A stretch of 64,000 nt of DNA from Streptomyces sp. NBC_01016 (GTDB lineage Bacteria; Actinomycetota; Actinomycetes; Streptomycetales; Streptomycetaceae): contig NZ_JAPEOQ010000001.1 in assembly GCF_026341035.1 (NCBI RefSeq), positions 4,402,001 to 4,466,000 on the forward strand. The letters run 5' to 3'. Each line of letters begins with the position of its first letter. Positions within the stretch are counted from its first letter, which is position 1. A model generated the notes under the pieces. It made no database searches. It was not told the origin of the DNA and saw nothing but the letters and a program-made list of their open reading frames with translations. The translations under genes and the position numbers were made by a program. Positions 42,803 to 52,357 of the stretch are shown here, piece after piece.

Positions 42803-43198
42803 ATGAGTGAACCGAACAAGGGAACGGATCAGCAGAACGAGACGACGAAGCGGAAGACCGCTTCCCGGGCGCGTGACAGCGCCGACAAGGCGACTGCTCC
42901 CGTGGGTGACGCCGCCGAGAAGACCGAGGCCAAGGCCGTCGACGCGGCCGTGGCCGCGCAGCGCGGGGCCGAGCGGGTCACCGAGGGCGCGGCCGATGCC
43001 GTGGGCAGCGCGGCGCGGGGCGTCGAGGCCGGCCGGCAGGCGGCCGTGGCGGCGACCGGGCAGGTCACCACCGTGGCCAGGACGGCCTGGACCGCCGTTG
43101 CCCACCGGAAGATGCTGGCCATGGGCGTCGGGGCCGGGGTCACAGCCGTCGGCGCCGCGTCGTACGCCGTGGGGCGCCGCGCGGGACGGCGTCCATGA
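42803..43198 (+). CDS. Small Ala/Lys/Glu-rich stress-like protein with C-terminal helix
   Basis: 131 residues. Polar residues 1-30 lead to a charged, Ala-rich helical stretch (about 30-95: EKTEAKAVDAAVAAQRGAER) resembling LEA or apolipoprotein-like amphipathic repeats, then a Gly/Ala-rich membrane-prone helix (about 102-125: MLAMGVGAGVTAVGAASYAV) and an RRAGRR tail. I do not recognise a family. It precedes the DoxX gene by 40 bp and both have amphipathic helical repeats, which suggests a shared membrane or stress role (inference). Confidence 0.68.
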   Translation: MSEPNKGTDQQNETTKRKTASRARDSADKATAPVGDAAEKTEAKAVDAAVAAQRGAERVTEGAADAVGSAARGVEAGRQAAVAATGQVTTVARTAWTAVAHRKMLAMGVGAGVTAVGAASYAVGRRAGRRP

Positions 43199-43238
43199 TC
43201 CTGGACTGAGTGCGCGGAGTTGGGGAACGCGGCGAAGC

Positions 43239-43913
43239 ATGGCTGTACTGAGGAAATGCGCACGTCCGATGCTCGCCTCCGCGTTCGTGGCCGGCGGGCT
43301 GTCCACCCTCCGTGCCCCTGAGAGCGTGGCGCCCGCCGCGGAACCGGTGGCGGTTCCCGTGGCCTCCCGCGTGCCCCGGCTGCCGGAGGACCCCGAGCAA
43401 CTGGTCCGGATCAACGGCGCGGTGCACTTCGGGGCCGGGCTGCTGCTCGCCGCGGGGATCGCCCCGCGGCTCGCCGCGCTGGCCCTCGCCGGGACGCTCG
43501 TGCCGACGACGCTGGCCGGCCACGCCTGGTGGAAGGAGAAGGATCCCGAGCAACGCGCCCAACAGCGCACCCAGTTCCTGAAGAACGTGTCCCTGATGGG
43601 CGGCCTGCTCATCACGGCGGCCGACACGCACGGAAAGCCGTCGGCCGCCTATCGGGCCCGTGGCGCCGCCGCGTCCGGACGCTCGTCGGCACGCCGGGCG
43701 CGGCGCGACGCGTCCCACACGCTGCGCGACGCGACTCACACGCTGCGGGACGCCACCGGAACCGTGCGTGGCGCCGGCCGCGATGCGGCCGACACCGTGC
43801 GTGGAGCGACCCTCGGGGCGACTCGCGGGGCGACCCAGAGTGTGCGCGGCGCCGCCGACCACGTGCGTGCGCTGCCGGCGCAGGCCCAGCAGGCCATCGA
43901 CAAGCACCTCTGA
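43239..43913 (+). CDS. DoxX-family membrane protein with repetitive C-terminal tail
   Basis: 224 residues. Residues about 1-130 are DoxX-like: RKCARPMLASAFVAGGL, RINGAVHFGAGLLLAAGIAP and LVPTTLAGHAWWKEKDP, with about four hydrophobic segments. The tail (about 145-224) carries heptad units DASHTLR, DATHTLR, DATGTVR and then looser RGA(T/A) repeats, giving an amphipathic helix. DoxX proteins are linked to quinone or redox stress functions in mycobacteria; activity here is unknown. The start follows GGCGAAGC, a weak ribosome site. Confidence 0.82.
   Translation: MAVLRKCARPMLASAFVAGGLSTLRAPESVAPAAEPVAVPVASRVPRLPEDPEQLVRINGAVHFGAGLLLAAGIAPRLAALALAGTLVPTTLAGHAWWKEKDPEQRAQQRTQFLKNVSLMGGLLITAADTHGKPSAAYRARGAAASGRSSARRARRDASHTLRDATHTLRDATGTVRGAGRDAADTVRGATLGATRGATQSVRGAADHVRALPAQAQQAIDKHL
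43707..43769 (+). repeat. Three 21-bp tandem repeats in the DoxX tail
   Basis: Each unit begins GACGC and encodes DA(S/T)(H/G)T(L/V)R. Units 1 and 2 are close to identical; unit 3 is diverged. They create a heptad-like helix that extends the DoxX protein beyond the family core. Confidence 0.75.
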
Positions 43914-43999
43914 GATTCGCCGCCCGCGGCGTTCACGGATGCCGGTCACCAGGTCGTACGGCAGGCTGGAGACGTACGCGTAGGTGGCCGGAGGTGGCG

Positions 44000-45034
44000 A
44001 TGGAGCCCGTGCGGGCGCTGGAACGGATCGCGTTCCTGCTGGAGCGGGACGGCGCGCCCACCTACCGGGTGCGCGCGTTCCGCACCGCCGCAGGTGTGAT
44101 CACCGGGCTGGGCGACGCCGAGGTCGCGCGGCACGTCGAGGCCGGCTCCCTGGAGTCGCTCAAGGGCATCGGGCCCAAGACCGCCGCGGTGATCCGGGAG
44201 GCGGCCGCCGGGCAGATCCCGGACTACCTCACGCATCTGGAGGACGAGCTGGCCCGCACGGTGCCCTTGGAGGGCGACGTGGGCGTGCAGCTGCGTTCCC
44301 TGCTGCGCGGCGACTGTCATCTGCACTCCGACTGGTCGGACGGCGGCAGCCCGATCGAGGAGATGGGCCGCGCTGCCCGGGACATCGGACACGAGTGGGC
44401 GGTGCTCACGGACCACTCGCCGCGCCTCACGGTGGCCCGCGGGCTTTCGCCGCAGCGGCTGCGTGAGCAACTGGACGTGGTGGCCGAACTGAACGCGGGC
44501 TGGGCGCCGTTCCGCCTGCTCACCGGCATCGAGTGCGACATCCTCGACGACGGTTCGCTCGACCAGGAACCGGAGCTGCTCGACCGCCTGGACGTGGTCG
44601 TCGTCTCGGTCCACTCGAAGCTGCGGATGGATGCCGCGGCGATGACCCGGCGCCTGGTGGCCGCCGTCGGCAATCCGCATGCCGACATCCTCGGCCACTG
44701 CACCGGTCGGCTGGTCACGGGCAGGGGGCGGCCCGAGTCGCAGTTCGACGCGGACGAGGTGTTCGCGGCGTGTGCGGCTGCCGGCACGGCGGTGGAGATC
44801 AACAGCCGTCCCGAACGGCTGGACCCGCCCCGGCGTCTGCTCCGCAAGGCGGTGGAGGCGGGCACCCTCTTCGCCATCGACACCGACGCGCATGCGCCCG
44901 GGCAGCTCGACTGGCAGCTCTTCGGCTGCGCCCGCGCCGAGGAGTGCGAGGTTCCGGCGGAGCGGGTGGTGACGACGTGGCCGGTGGAGAAGGTGCTGGC
45001 CTGGACCGGTGCGGGTGACGCCGCACGGGCGTAA
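44000..45034 (+). CDS. PHP-domain phosphoesterase with N-terminal HhH (PolX-like, no polymerase domain)
   Basis: 344 residues. Residues about 1-80 form the helix-hairpin-helix lyase-type domain of family X polymerases (ALERIAFLLERDGAPTYRVR, LKGIGPKTAAVI). From about 103 a PHP domain follows: CHLHSDWSDG (His107, His109), LTDHS (His139), GIECDIL, VSVHSKL, GHCTG and TDAHAPGQ. Bacterial PolX has a nucleotidyltransferase palm between these parts; here it is absent, so repair phosphoesterase activity without polymerisation is inferred. GGAGG lies 5 nt before the ATG. The stop abuts repeat copy A. Confidence 0.87.
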   Translation: MEPVRALERIAFLLERDGAPTYRVRAFRTAAGVITGLGDAEVARHVEAGSLESLKGIGPKTAAVIREAAAGQIPDYLTHLEDELARTVPLEGDVGVQLRSLLRGDCHLHSDWSDGGSPIEEMGRAARDIGHEWAVLTDHSPRLTVARGLSPQRLREQLDVVAELNAGWAPFRLLTGIECDILDDGSLDQEPELLDRLDVVVVSVHSKLRMDAAAMTRRLVAAVGNPHADILGHCTGRLVTGRGRPESQFDADEVFAACAAAGTAVEINSRPERLDPPRRLLRKAVEAGTLFAIDTDAHAPGQLDWQLFGCARAEECEVPAERVVTTWPVEKVLAWTGAGDAARA

Positions 45035-45088
45035 AAGATCGGGACTCTGCCCCGGACCCCGCTGCTCAATCGCCGCAGGGGCTTGAAA
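45034..45088 (+). repeat. Interspersed ~51-bp repeat, copy A
   Basis: Begins at the stop codon of the PHP gene, contains CTCTGCCCCGGACCCCGCT and CAATCGCCGCAGGGGCTTGA, and ends GAAA. Same sequence family as copies at 49602, 49653, 49704 and, reversed, 21748. Confidence 0.85.
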
Positions 45089-45160
45089 TGCGCCTGGTCG
45101 CCCTGGGGCCGGAAAGATCTTGGCGGGTGGACCCCTTTCGGATCCTGGCCGGGGAGGAGA

Positions 45161-45178
45161 TATCTTGATGTCGAGCAA
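45161..45178. promoter_or_regulatory. Imperfect palindrome in the icd leader
   Basis: TATCTTGA-TG-TCGAGCAA, with CTTGA/TCGAG mirrored except one base, lies 50 bp before the icd GTG in an A/T-richer patch. Position suggests a promoter or operator of a central-carbon gene; the regulator is unknown. Confidence 0.4.
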
Positions 45179-45228
45179 TCCGATCCAAGACTGCAGACGA
45201 CGTGGAAGACGTGGAAGCGGAGCACCCG

Positions 45229-47448
<2,220 letters not shown>

Positions 47449-47483
47449 TGCCTGTCTGAGCCGCGTCTGATCCGCGTTGCGCG

Positions 47484-47524
47484 AACACTGCCCCGGTCGG
47501 CCCCGTGCCGACCGGGGCAGTGTT
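47484..47524 (+). terminator. Strong hairpin terminator of icd
   Basis: AACACTGCCCCGGTCGGC pairs perfectly with its complement over 18 bp around a CCCGT loop, 35 bp after the icd stop, then a short TG-rich tail. The cleanest terminator in the window. Confidence 0.88.
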
Positions 47525-47592
47525 GTTCACGCTGCGCGGAAGCACCCGTATTTGACGCTCTCCCTACTCCCTGACCTGGGTAGGGTGCAGCG

Positions 47593-49554
47593 ATGAGCAC
47601 TCTGGATGACGCACGCCCGGGCATGGACCCGGCGATCCGACCGCAGGACGACCTCTTCGGGCATGTCAACGGCCAGTGGCTGGCGACCGAGCCGATCCCC
47701 GACGACCGCTCCAGCTGGGGCCCCTTCGTGGAGCTCGTGGATGTGGCCGAGCAGCGGGTCAAGGAGATCATTCAGGAGATCGCGGCCGGCGGCCCCACGA
47801 GCCTGGACGCGGACGAGGCGCGCAAGATCGCCGACCTGTACGCGTCGTTCATGGACGAGGAGGCCGTCGAGGCCCGCGGGCTCGACCCGGTCCGCCCGCT
47901 GATCGAGGAGGTGGCGGCGCTCGACGACGTGCGGCAGCTCGCCGGGTTCCTCGGCCGCTTCGAGCGCAAGGGCGGCTCCGGCCTGTTCGGCGCCTACATC
48001 GACAGCGACGACCGGAACTCCGACCGCTACCTCTTCAACATCCTCCAGGGCGGCATCGGCCTGCCCGACGAGTCGTACTACCGCGAAGAGAAGTTCGCCG
48101 AGATCCGCGAGAAGTACGAGGCGTACCTGACCGAGCTGTTCACGCTCGGCGAGCACGCGGACCCCGCCTCCGCCGCGCGCACCGTCCTCGCCCTGGAGAC
48201 CCGGCTCGCCGAGGGCCACTGGGAGCGCGCCGAGACGCGCGACGTACAGAAGACGTACAACCTCACCACCTTCGACGAACTCACCGCGCTCGCCCCGTCG
48301 TTCGACTGGCGTGGCTACGTCACCGGGCTCGGCGGCAAGGACGAGACCCTCGCCGAGTCGTGCGTGCGCCAGCCCTCGTATCTGACGCATCTGTCCGCGG
48401 TCCTCGCCGAGGTTCCCATCGAGCAGTGGCGCGACTGGCTGCTCGCGCGCGTGCTGCGCTCCGCCGCGCCGTACCTGTCGACGCCGTTCGTGCGCGTGAA
48501 CTTCGAGTTCTACGGCAAGACGCTCAACGGCACTCCGGAGCTGCGCGCCCGCTGGAAGCGCGGCGTCGCCTTCGTCGAGGGCGCCATCGGCGAGTCCGTC
48601 GGCAAGGAGTACGTGGCCCGGCACTTCCCGCCGCGCTCCAAGGCGCTCATGGACGAGCTGGTCGCCAACCTCCTCGAGGCCTACCGCCAGTCCATCTCCC
48701 GCCTCGACTGGATGACGGACGAGACCAAGGACCGGGCGTACGAGAAGCTCGCCACGTTCCGGCCGAAGATCGGCTACCCGGACGCGTTCCGTGACTACTC
48801 GGGGCTCGCCGTCGTCCCCGACGACCTGCTGGCCAACGCGTACGCGGCCGATGCCTTCGAGCACGACCGGCAGATGGCGAAGATCGGCGCGCCGGTCGAC
48901 CGCGACGAGTGGTTCATGCTGCCGCAGACCGTCAACGCGTACTACAACCCGGGCACGAACGAGATCTGCTTCCCGGCCGGCATCCTGCAGAAGCCGTTCT
49001 TCTCGCCGGACGCCGACGCCGCCGAGAACTACGGCGGCATCGGCGCCGTCATCGGGCACGAGATCGGCCACGGTTTCGACGACCAGGGCGCGCAGTACGA
49101 CGGCGCGGGCAACCTCAACGACTGGTGGACGGCCGACGACAAGGCCGCCTTCGAGGCGAAGTCGAAGGCGCTCGTCAAGCAGTACGACGGGTTCTCGCCG
49201 CGGAACCTTCCGGGGGAGTTCGTCAACGGGTCGCTGACCGTGGGCGAGAACATCGGTGACCTCGGCGGGCTCACCATCGGGCACACCGCGTACAAGATCG
49301 CGCTGGGCGACGAGCCGGTGCCGAGTGACGGTGAACTCACCGGTACGCAGCGGCTGTTCATGAACTGGGCGTACTGCTGGCGCACCAAGCGGCGCACGGA
49401 GCAGGAGCAGCAGTACCTGACGATCGACCCGCATTCGCCGCCGGAGTTCCGGGCGAACATTGTGCGGAACCTGGATGAGTTCCATGAGGCGTTTGCCACG
49501 GTTGTGGGGGACGGGTTGTGGGTTGCGCCCGGGGATCGGGTTCGGATCTGGTGA
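47593..49554 (+). CDS. M13-family zinc metallopeptidase (neprilysin-like)
   Basis: 653 residues. HEIGH (His489, Glu490, His493) and the distant Glu552 in GENIGDLGG bind zinc; NAYY (448-451) is the substrate-binding motif. M13 enzymes cleave small peptides. No signal peptide or membrane helix is visible, so this one seems cytoplasmic, as with many actinobacterial PepO-like members. TAGGGT lies 6 nt before the ATG, so a leaderless mRNA is likely. A 22-bp palindrome and three repeat copies follow its stop. Confidence 0.94.
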   Translation: MSTLDDARPGMDPAIRPQDDLFGHVNGQWLATEPIPDDRSSWGPFVELVDVAEQRVKEIIQEIAAGGPTSLDADEARKIADLYASFMDEEAVEARGLDPVRPLIEEVAALDDVRQLAGFLGRFERKGGSGLFGAYIDSDDRNSDRYLFNILQGGIGLPDESYYREEKFAEIREKYEAYLTELFTLGEHADPASAARTVLALETRLAEGHWERAETRDVQKTYNLTTFDELTALAPSFDWRGYVTGLGGKDETLAESCVRQPSYLTHLSAVLAEVPIEQWRDWLLARVLRSAAPYLSTPFVRVNFEFYGKTLNGTPELRARWKRGVAFVEGAIGESVGKEYVARHFPPRSKALMDELVANLLEAYRQSISRLDWMTDETKDRAYEKLATFRPKIGYPDAFRDYSGLAVVPDDLLANAYAADAFEHDRQMAKIGAPVDRDEWFMLPQTVNAYYNPGTNEICFPAGILQKPFFSPDADAAENYGGIGAVIGHEIGHGFDDQGAQYDGAGNLNDWWTADDKAAFEAKSKALVKQYDGFSPRNLPGEFVNGSLTVGENIGDLGGLTIGHTAYKIALGDEPVPSDGELTGTQRLFMNWAYCWRTKRRTEQEQQYLTIDPHSPPEFRANIVRNLDEFHEAFATVVGDGLWVAPGDRVRIW

Positions 49555-49571
49555 GACGTTGCTGAGCGGGT

Positions 49572-49593
49572 CCGGGAGGCGCGCGCCTCCCGG
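49572..49593. terminator. Palindromic terminator after the M13 peptidase
   Basis: CCGGGAGGCGC followed directly by GCGCCTCCCGG, a perfect 22-bp palindrome 17 bp beyond the stop codon. Confidence 0.65.
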
Positions 49594-49601
49594 CCCTACG
49601 T

Positions 49602-49755
49602 CTCGGGGCGCTGCCCCGGACCCCGCTGCTCAATCGCCGCAGGGGCTTGAAAGATCGGGGCTCTGCCCCGGGCCCCGCTCCTCAATCGCCGGAGGGGCTT
49701 AAATGATCGGGGCGCCGCCCCTGACCCGCTGCTCAAGCGCCGCAGGGGCTTGAGG
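49602..49755 (+). repeat. Interspersed ~51-bp repeat, tandem copies B, C and D
   Basis: Copies at 49602-49652, 49653-49703 and 49704-49755 are head-to-tail in the same orientation as copy A. All share a GGGGC/GCCCC hairpin, a CGCTGCTCAATCGCC-type core and an AGGGGCTTGA end; D is the most diverged (CAAGCGCC). They fill the gap between convergent M13 and dienelactone hydrolase genes, each next to a gene end. Confidence 0.88.
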
Positions 49756-49774
49756 GCGGAAGGGCTCGATGTGG

Positions 49775-50503
49775 TCACTTCAGCGTGGCTCGCAGGAAGT
49801 CCAGTGTTGATGACCAGGCCTGCGCCGATGCTTGTGCGTTGTAGACCTCCGGGCGGCCGTCGTTGAAGAAGGTGTGGTCGGCCGGGTACATGCGGAAGTC
49901 GGCGTCGATGCCGGACTGGTTCTTGATCGCGGTGCGGAGGCCGTCGAGGGTGGCCGGAGGGATCGCCTCGTCGCGCTCTCCGTAGTGGCCCAGGATCTGC
50001 GCCTTCAGGCCGGAGAAGTCCGGGATCTCTCCCTGGATCACGCCGTAGAACGGGACCGCCGCGCTCACCCGCTGGTCCGCCGCGGCCAGGTACAGGACGA
50101 AGCCGCCGCCCATGCAGAAGCCGACCGCGCCGACCGTGTCGGAGGTGGTCTGGGGGAGGGCGAGCAGGTGGTCGACCGCGCCGGAGAGAAGTTTCACGCC
50201 GCGCTCCACCGGCAGGTCCTGCATCATGCGGAACGCTTCCCCGGAGTCGTGCGCGACGTTCCCGCCGTACAGGTCGGGCGCGAGTGCCACGAAGCCCTCG
50301 GCGGCGAGGCGGTCGGCGACGTCGGCGATGTGGTCGGTCAGGCCCCACCACTCCTGGATGACGATGACGCCGGGGCCGTGCCCCGAGGCCGGGAGCGCCA
50401 GATAGCCGTGGGCCGTGCTGCCGTGGCTGTCGAACGGCACGTTCTGGTGGGCCGGGCGGCCCGTGGACCTGGGGGTGTGCGGGGTCTGCGGGGTTTGTGC
50501 CAT
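49775..50503 (-). CDS. Dienelactone hydrolase family protein
   Basis: 242 residues. The alpha/beta-hydrolase triad reads Cys130 (GFCMGGGF), Asp178 (GERDEAIP) and His210 (ADHTFFND), and QEWWGL (Glu51) matches the DLH glutamate that activates the cysteine. Dienelactone hydrolases open lactones in catechol catabolism, but many paralogues act on other esters. ATG follows GGCCCC without a clear ribosome site, and a 17-bp-arm hairpin begins 5 bp upstream. No catechol genes are near. Confidence 0.9.
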   Translation of the reverse strand: MAQTPQTPHTPRSTGRPAHQNVPFDSHGSTAHGYLALPASGHGPGVIVIQEWWGLTDHIADVADRLAAEGFVALAPDLYGGNVAHDSGEAFRMMQDLPVERGVKLLSGAVDHLLALPQTTSDTVGAVGFCMGGGFVLYLAAADQRVSAAVPFYGVIQGEIPDFSGLKAQILGHYGERDEAIPPATLDGLRTAIKNQSGIDADFRMYPADHTFFNDGRPEVYNAQASAQAWSSTLDFLRATLK

Positions 50504-50507
50504 GGGG

Positions 50508-50547
50508 CCACGATGCCACCGCGGGCCGTGCCGCGGTGGCATCGTGG
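50508..50547 (-). terminator. 17-bp perfect inverted repeat before the dienelactone hydrolase
   Basis: CCACGATGCCACCGCGG pairs fully with its complement around GCCGTG. It lies between two minus-strand genes, 39 bp after the upstream stop and 5 bp before the next ATG. It probably terminates the upstream transcript, or folds in the 5' leader and hides the start. Confidence 0.7.
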
Positions 50548-50585
50548 GTCCAACCGGAGTCAGTCCCTCCGGAGCCCGTCCGGAG

Positions 50586-51917
50586 TCAGTCCTTCTTCTG
50601 GGCCGACTGGAGCGCCGTGATGCAGGTCGCGATCGCCGACTGCAGTTCCTCGAGGCGCTGCAGCATGTCGTCCTCGACGATGTCGTCGATCTCCTCGGCG
50701 GCGACGTCGTCGAACGTCAGCTCCTCGAAGGCCTTCGTCGCCTTCTGCAGGCTGCTGTAGAACTTCGCGCGCCGCTCCTGCACCCGCAGCTCGGGGTCCT
50801 TCTCGACGGTCTCGGCGACGAGCGTGCGCACGGTGTCGTACGCCTCGCGGGCCCACTCGCCCGCCTCCTCGTCCTCGTCCAGCTCGTCGATGAGGGACAG
50901 GTGCCGCTCTGCCTCCTCGCGCAGCGCGGGGGAGGCCTCGATCTTCTGGCCCGCGGGGGTCTTGACCTGCCCCTCCTCCGCGATCCTGCGAACGTACTCG
51001 AGCTGGCCGCCGGTCTTGGTCTCCTCGGCGACGGCCTTCTTCAGGTCGTCCGTACGCACGATGTCGCGGGCCATGCCCGTGCGCAGCACCGGGTCCTCGT
51101 CGAGGCGGTCCATCAGCGCCTTGCGGGCGGCCTCTGCGGTGCCGGGGTCGGCGAGGATCGCGGCCCGCAGCGCCGTCGGGTTCTCCGCGACCTCCAGGGC
51201 CTTCGTCGGGCGGATGCCCTCGGACTCGGCGGCCTCGGTGATCGCCTGGCCGCGCACCGAGGTCGCGCTGTTGCGGGACACGTAGTACGACAACCAGACG
51301 TCGGCGTCCGGGAGTTCGACGTCGGTACCGGGCGTGAGGGCCTCGAACTGGGGGACCAGACCGTCGTCCGCCGCGCTGTCCCACGCCTTGTAGAACCGCA
51401 TGACGCGGTCGGGGGAGCAGCCCGCGAGTTCGGCGAACTTCCGGGCGGAGACCTTGGCGGACTCCCCGGCGGACTGCCCGCCGGGCCGGACGCTGCGGGC
51501 CACCTTCAGGGCGAAGGACCAGCCACCGGTGCGGGCGTAGACGCCGAACTCGTGGGCGTCGCGGGTGATGGCCTCCGGTACGTCGCCGGGGGCGGGGTCG
51601 TCGTCGGCCGCTGCCTCGTCGTCAACCACGGAGCTTTCCGCGAAGGGGACCTCCGTGGGCGGCGTCCAGAAGCTGTCGGACACGCTGTCGGGGGTGCCTT
51701 CGGGGGCGGGCGCGGCGTCGTCGGGAGCGTCGGCGGTCGGGGCGTCGGTGGTCGGCGGGGTCCACATGTTGTCGGTGTCCCCGGGCTCGGCCGTCTCCTC
51801 GTTCGCGGGTGCGGCGGCGCTGCTGTCCGGGGCGACGGCCGGCGCGGGCACGGGCTCCGCGGGGGCGGCGTCGCCGGACGGGATGGCGGCGTCGGACGAG
51901 TCGATGGCTACGGACAC
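50586..51917 (-). CDS. Conserved-looking actinobacterial protein of unknown function with HTH-like segment
   Basis: 443 residues from GTG, with AGGAG about 7 nt upstream. Residues about 1-115 are acidic, Pro/Ala-rich and probably disordered, with two repeats of (M/F)WTPPT. From about 125 the protein is ordered and alpha-helical: SARKFAELAGCSPDRVMRFY looks like a HTH (near 155-175), then long charged helices (DLKKAVAEETKTGGQLEYVR, EERAKFYSSLQKA-like) to the end. A DNA-binding or scaffold role is possible but I do not recognise the family. No signal or membrane segment. Confidence 0.7.
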   Translation of the reverse strand: MSVAIDSSDAAIPSGDAAPAEPVPAPAVAPDSSAAAPANEETAEPGDTDNMWTPPTTDAPTADAPDDAAPAPEGTPDSVSDSFWTPPTEVPFAESSVVDDEAAADDDPAPGDVPEAITRDAHEFGVYARTGGWSFALKVARSVRPGGQSAGESAKVSARKFAELAGCSPDRVMRFYKAWDSAADDGLVPQFEALTPGTDVELPDADVWLSYYVSRNSATSVRGQAITEAAESEGIRPTKALEVAENPTALRAAILADPGTAEAARKALMDRLDEDPVLRTGMARDIVRTDDLKKAVAEETKTGGQLEYVRRIAEEGQVKTPAGQKIEASPALREEAERHLSLIDELDEDEEAGEWAREAYDTVRTLVAETVEKDPELRVQERRAKFYSSLQKATKAFEELTFDDVAAEEIDDIVEDDMLQRLEELQSAIATCITALQSAQKKD

Positions 51918-52057
51918 GTAGGCACTCCTGAGTGATCGGGCACGTGCGGGTTGACGAGCCACTTTATCGCTCCGATTGGGCCGTTTTGCGCGCGAGTTGT
52001 CACAGCGGCGCGCCGGGTACGTGTGCGACGCCCGGTCGGCCCGGGCCCGGACGGCGA

Positions 52058-52087
52058 CACGTGCGGTGACAGGCACGTGCGGTGACA
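52058..52087. repeat. Two 14-bp direct repeats upstream of the unknown gene
   Basis: CACGTGCGGTGACA occurs at 52058-52071 and 52074-52087, period 16. They lie in the 440-bp gap 51918-52357, which holds this repeat, the next hairpin and no credible ORF. Candidate tandem regulator sites about 150 bp before the GTG at 51917. Confidence 0.5.
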
Positions 52088-52102
52088 CGGGCTGCGGAGC
52101 TT

Positions 52103-52149
52103 ACGGGCCCGCTGTTCGCGGCTCCCCCTTCTGCGAACAGCGGGCCCGT
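52103..52149 (-). terminator. 17-bp-arm terminator after the OtrA-like gene
   Basis: ACGGGCCCGCTGTTCGC and GCGAACAGCGGGCCCGT pair perfectly around a 13-nt loop, about 210 bp beyond the OtrA-like stop. Strong terminator-type hairpin separating it from the next minus-strand gene. Confidence 0.75.
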
Positions 52150-52357
52150 GCTCGGCCTCCACCGTGCGCCGCGGCGGGAGAGCGAAGGCACGGGAGGCTC
52201 GAATTCGAAGCATCTCAGCGCGCGGCCCCGCGACGGACGGGGCCAAGGGGCCCTCGTGGGTGGGCCAAACGGCCCGGATTCAACCGCCACGGGCCGTCCG
52301 CCCGGATCCGGTCGCCCGGATGCGCTCGCCTCCGGCCCCCGGACCGCCCCACAACCG

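Noticed and set aside
49602..49755. CRISPR-like array
   Set aside because: The three units are contiguous without spacers, contain hairpins found elsewhere singly, and no cas genes are present.
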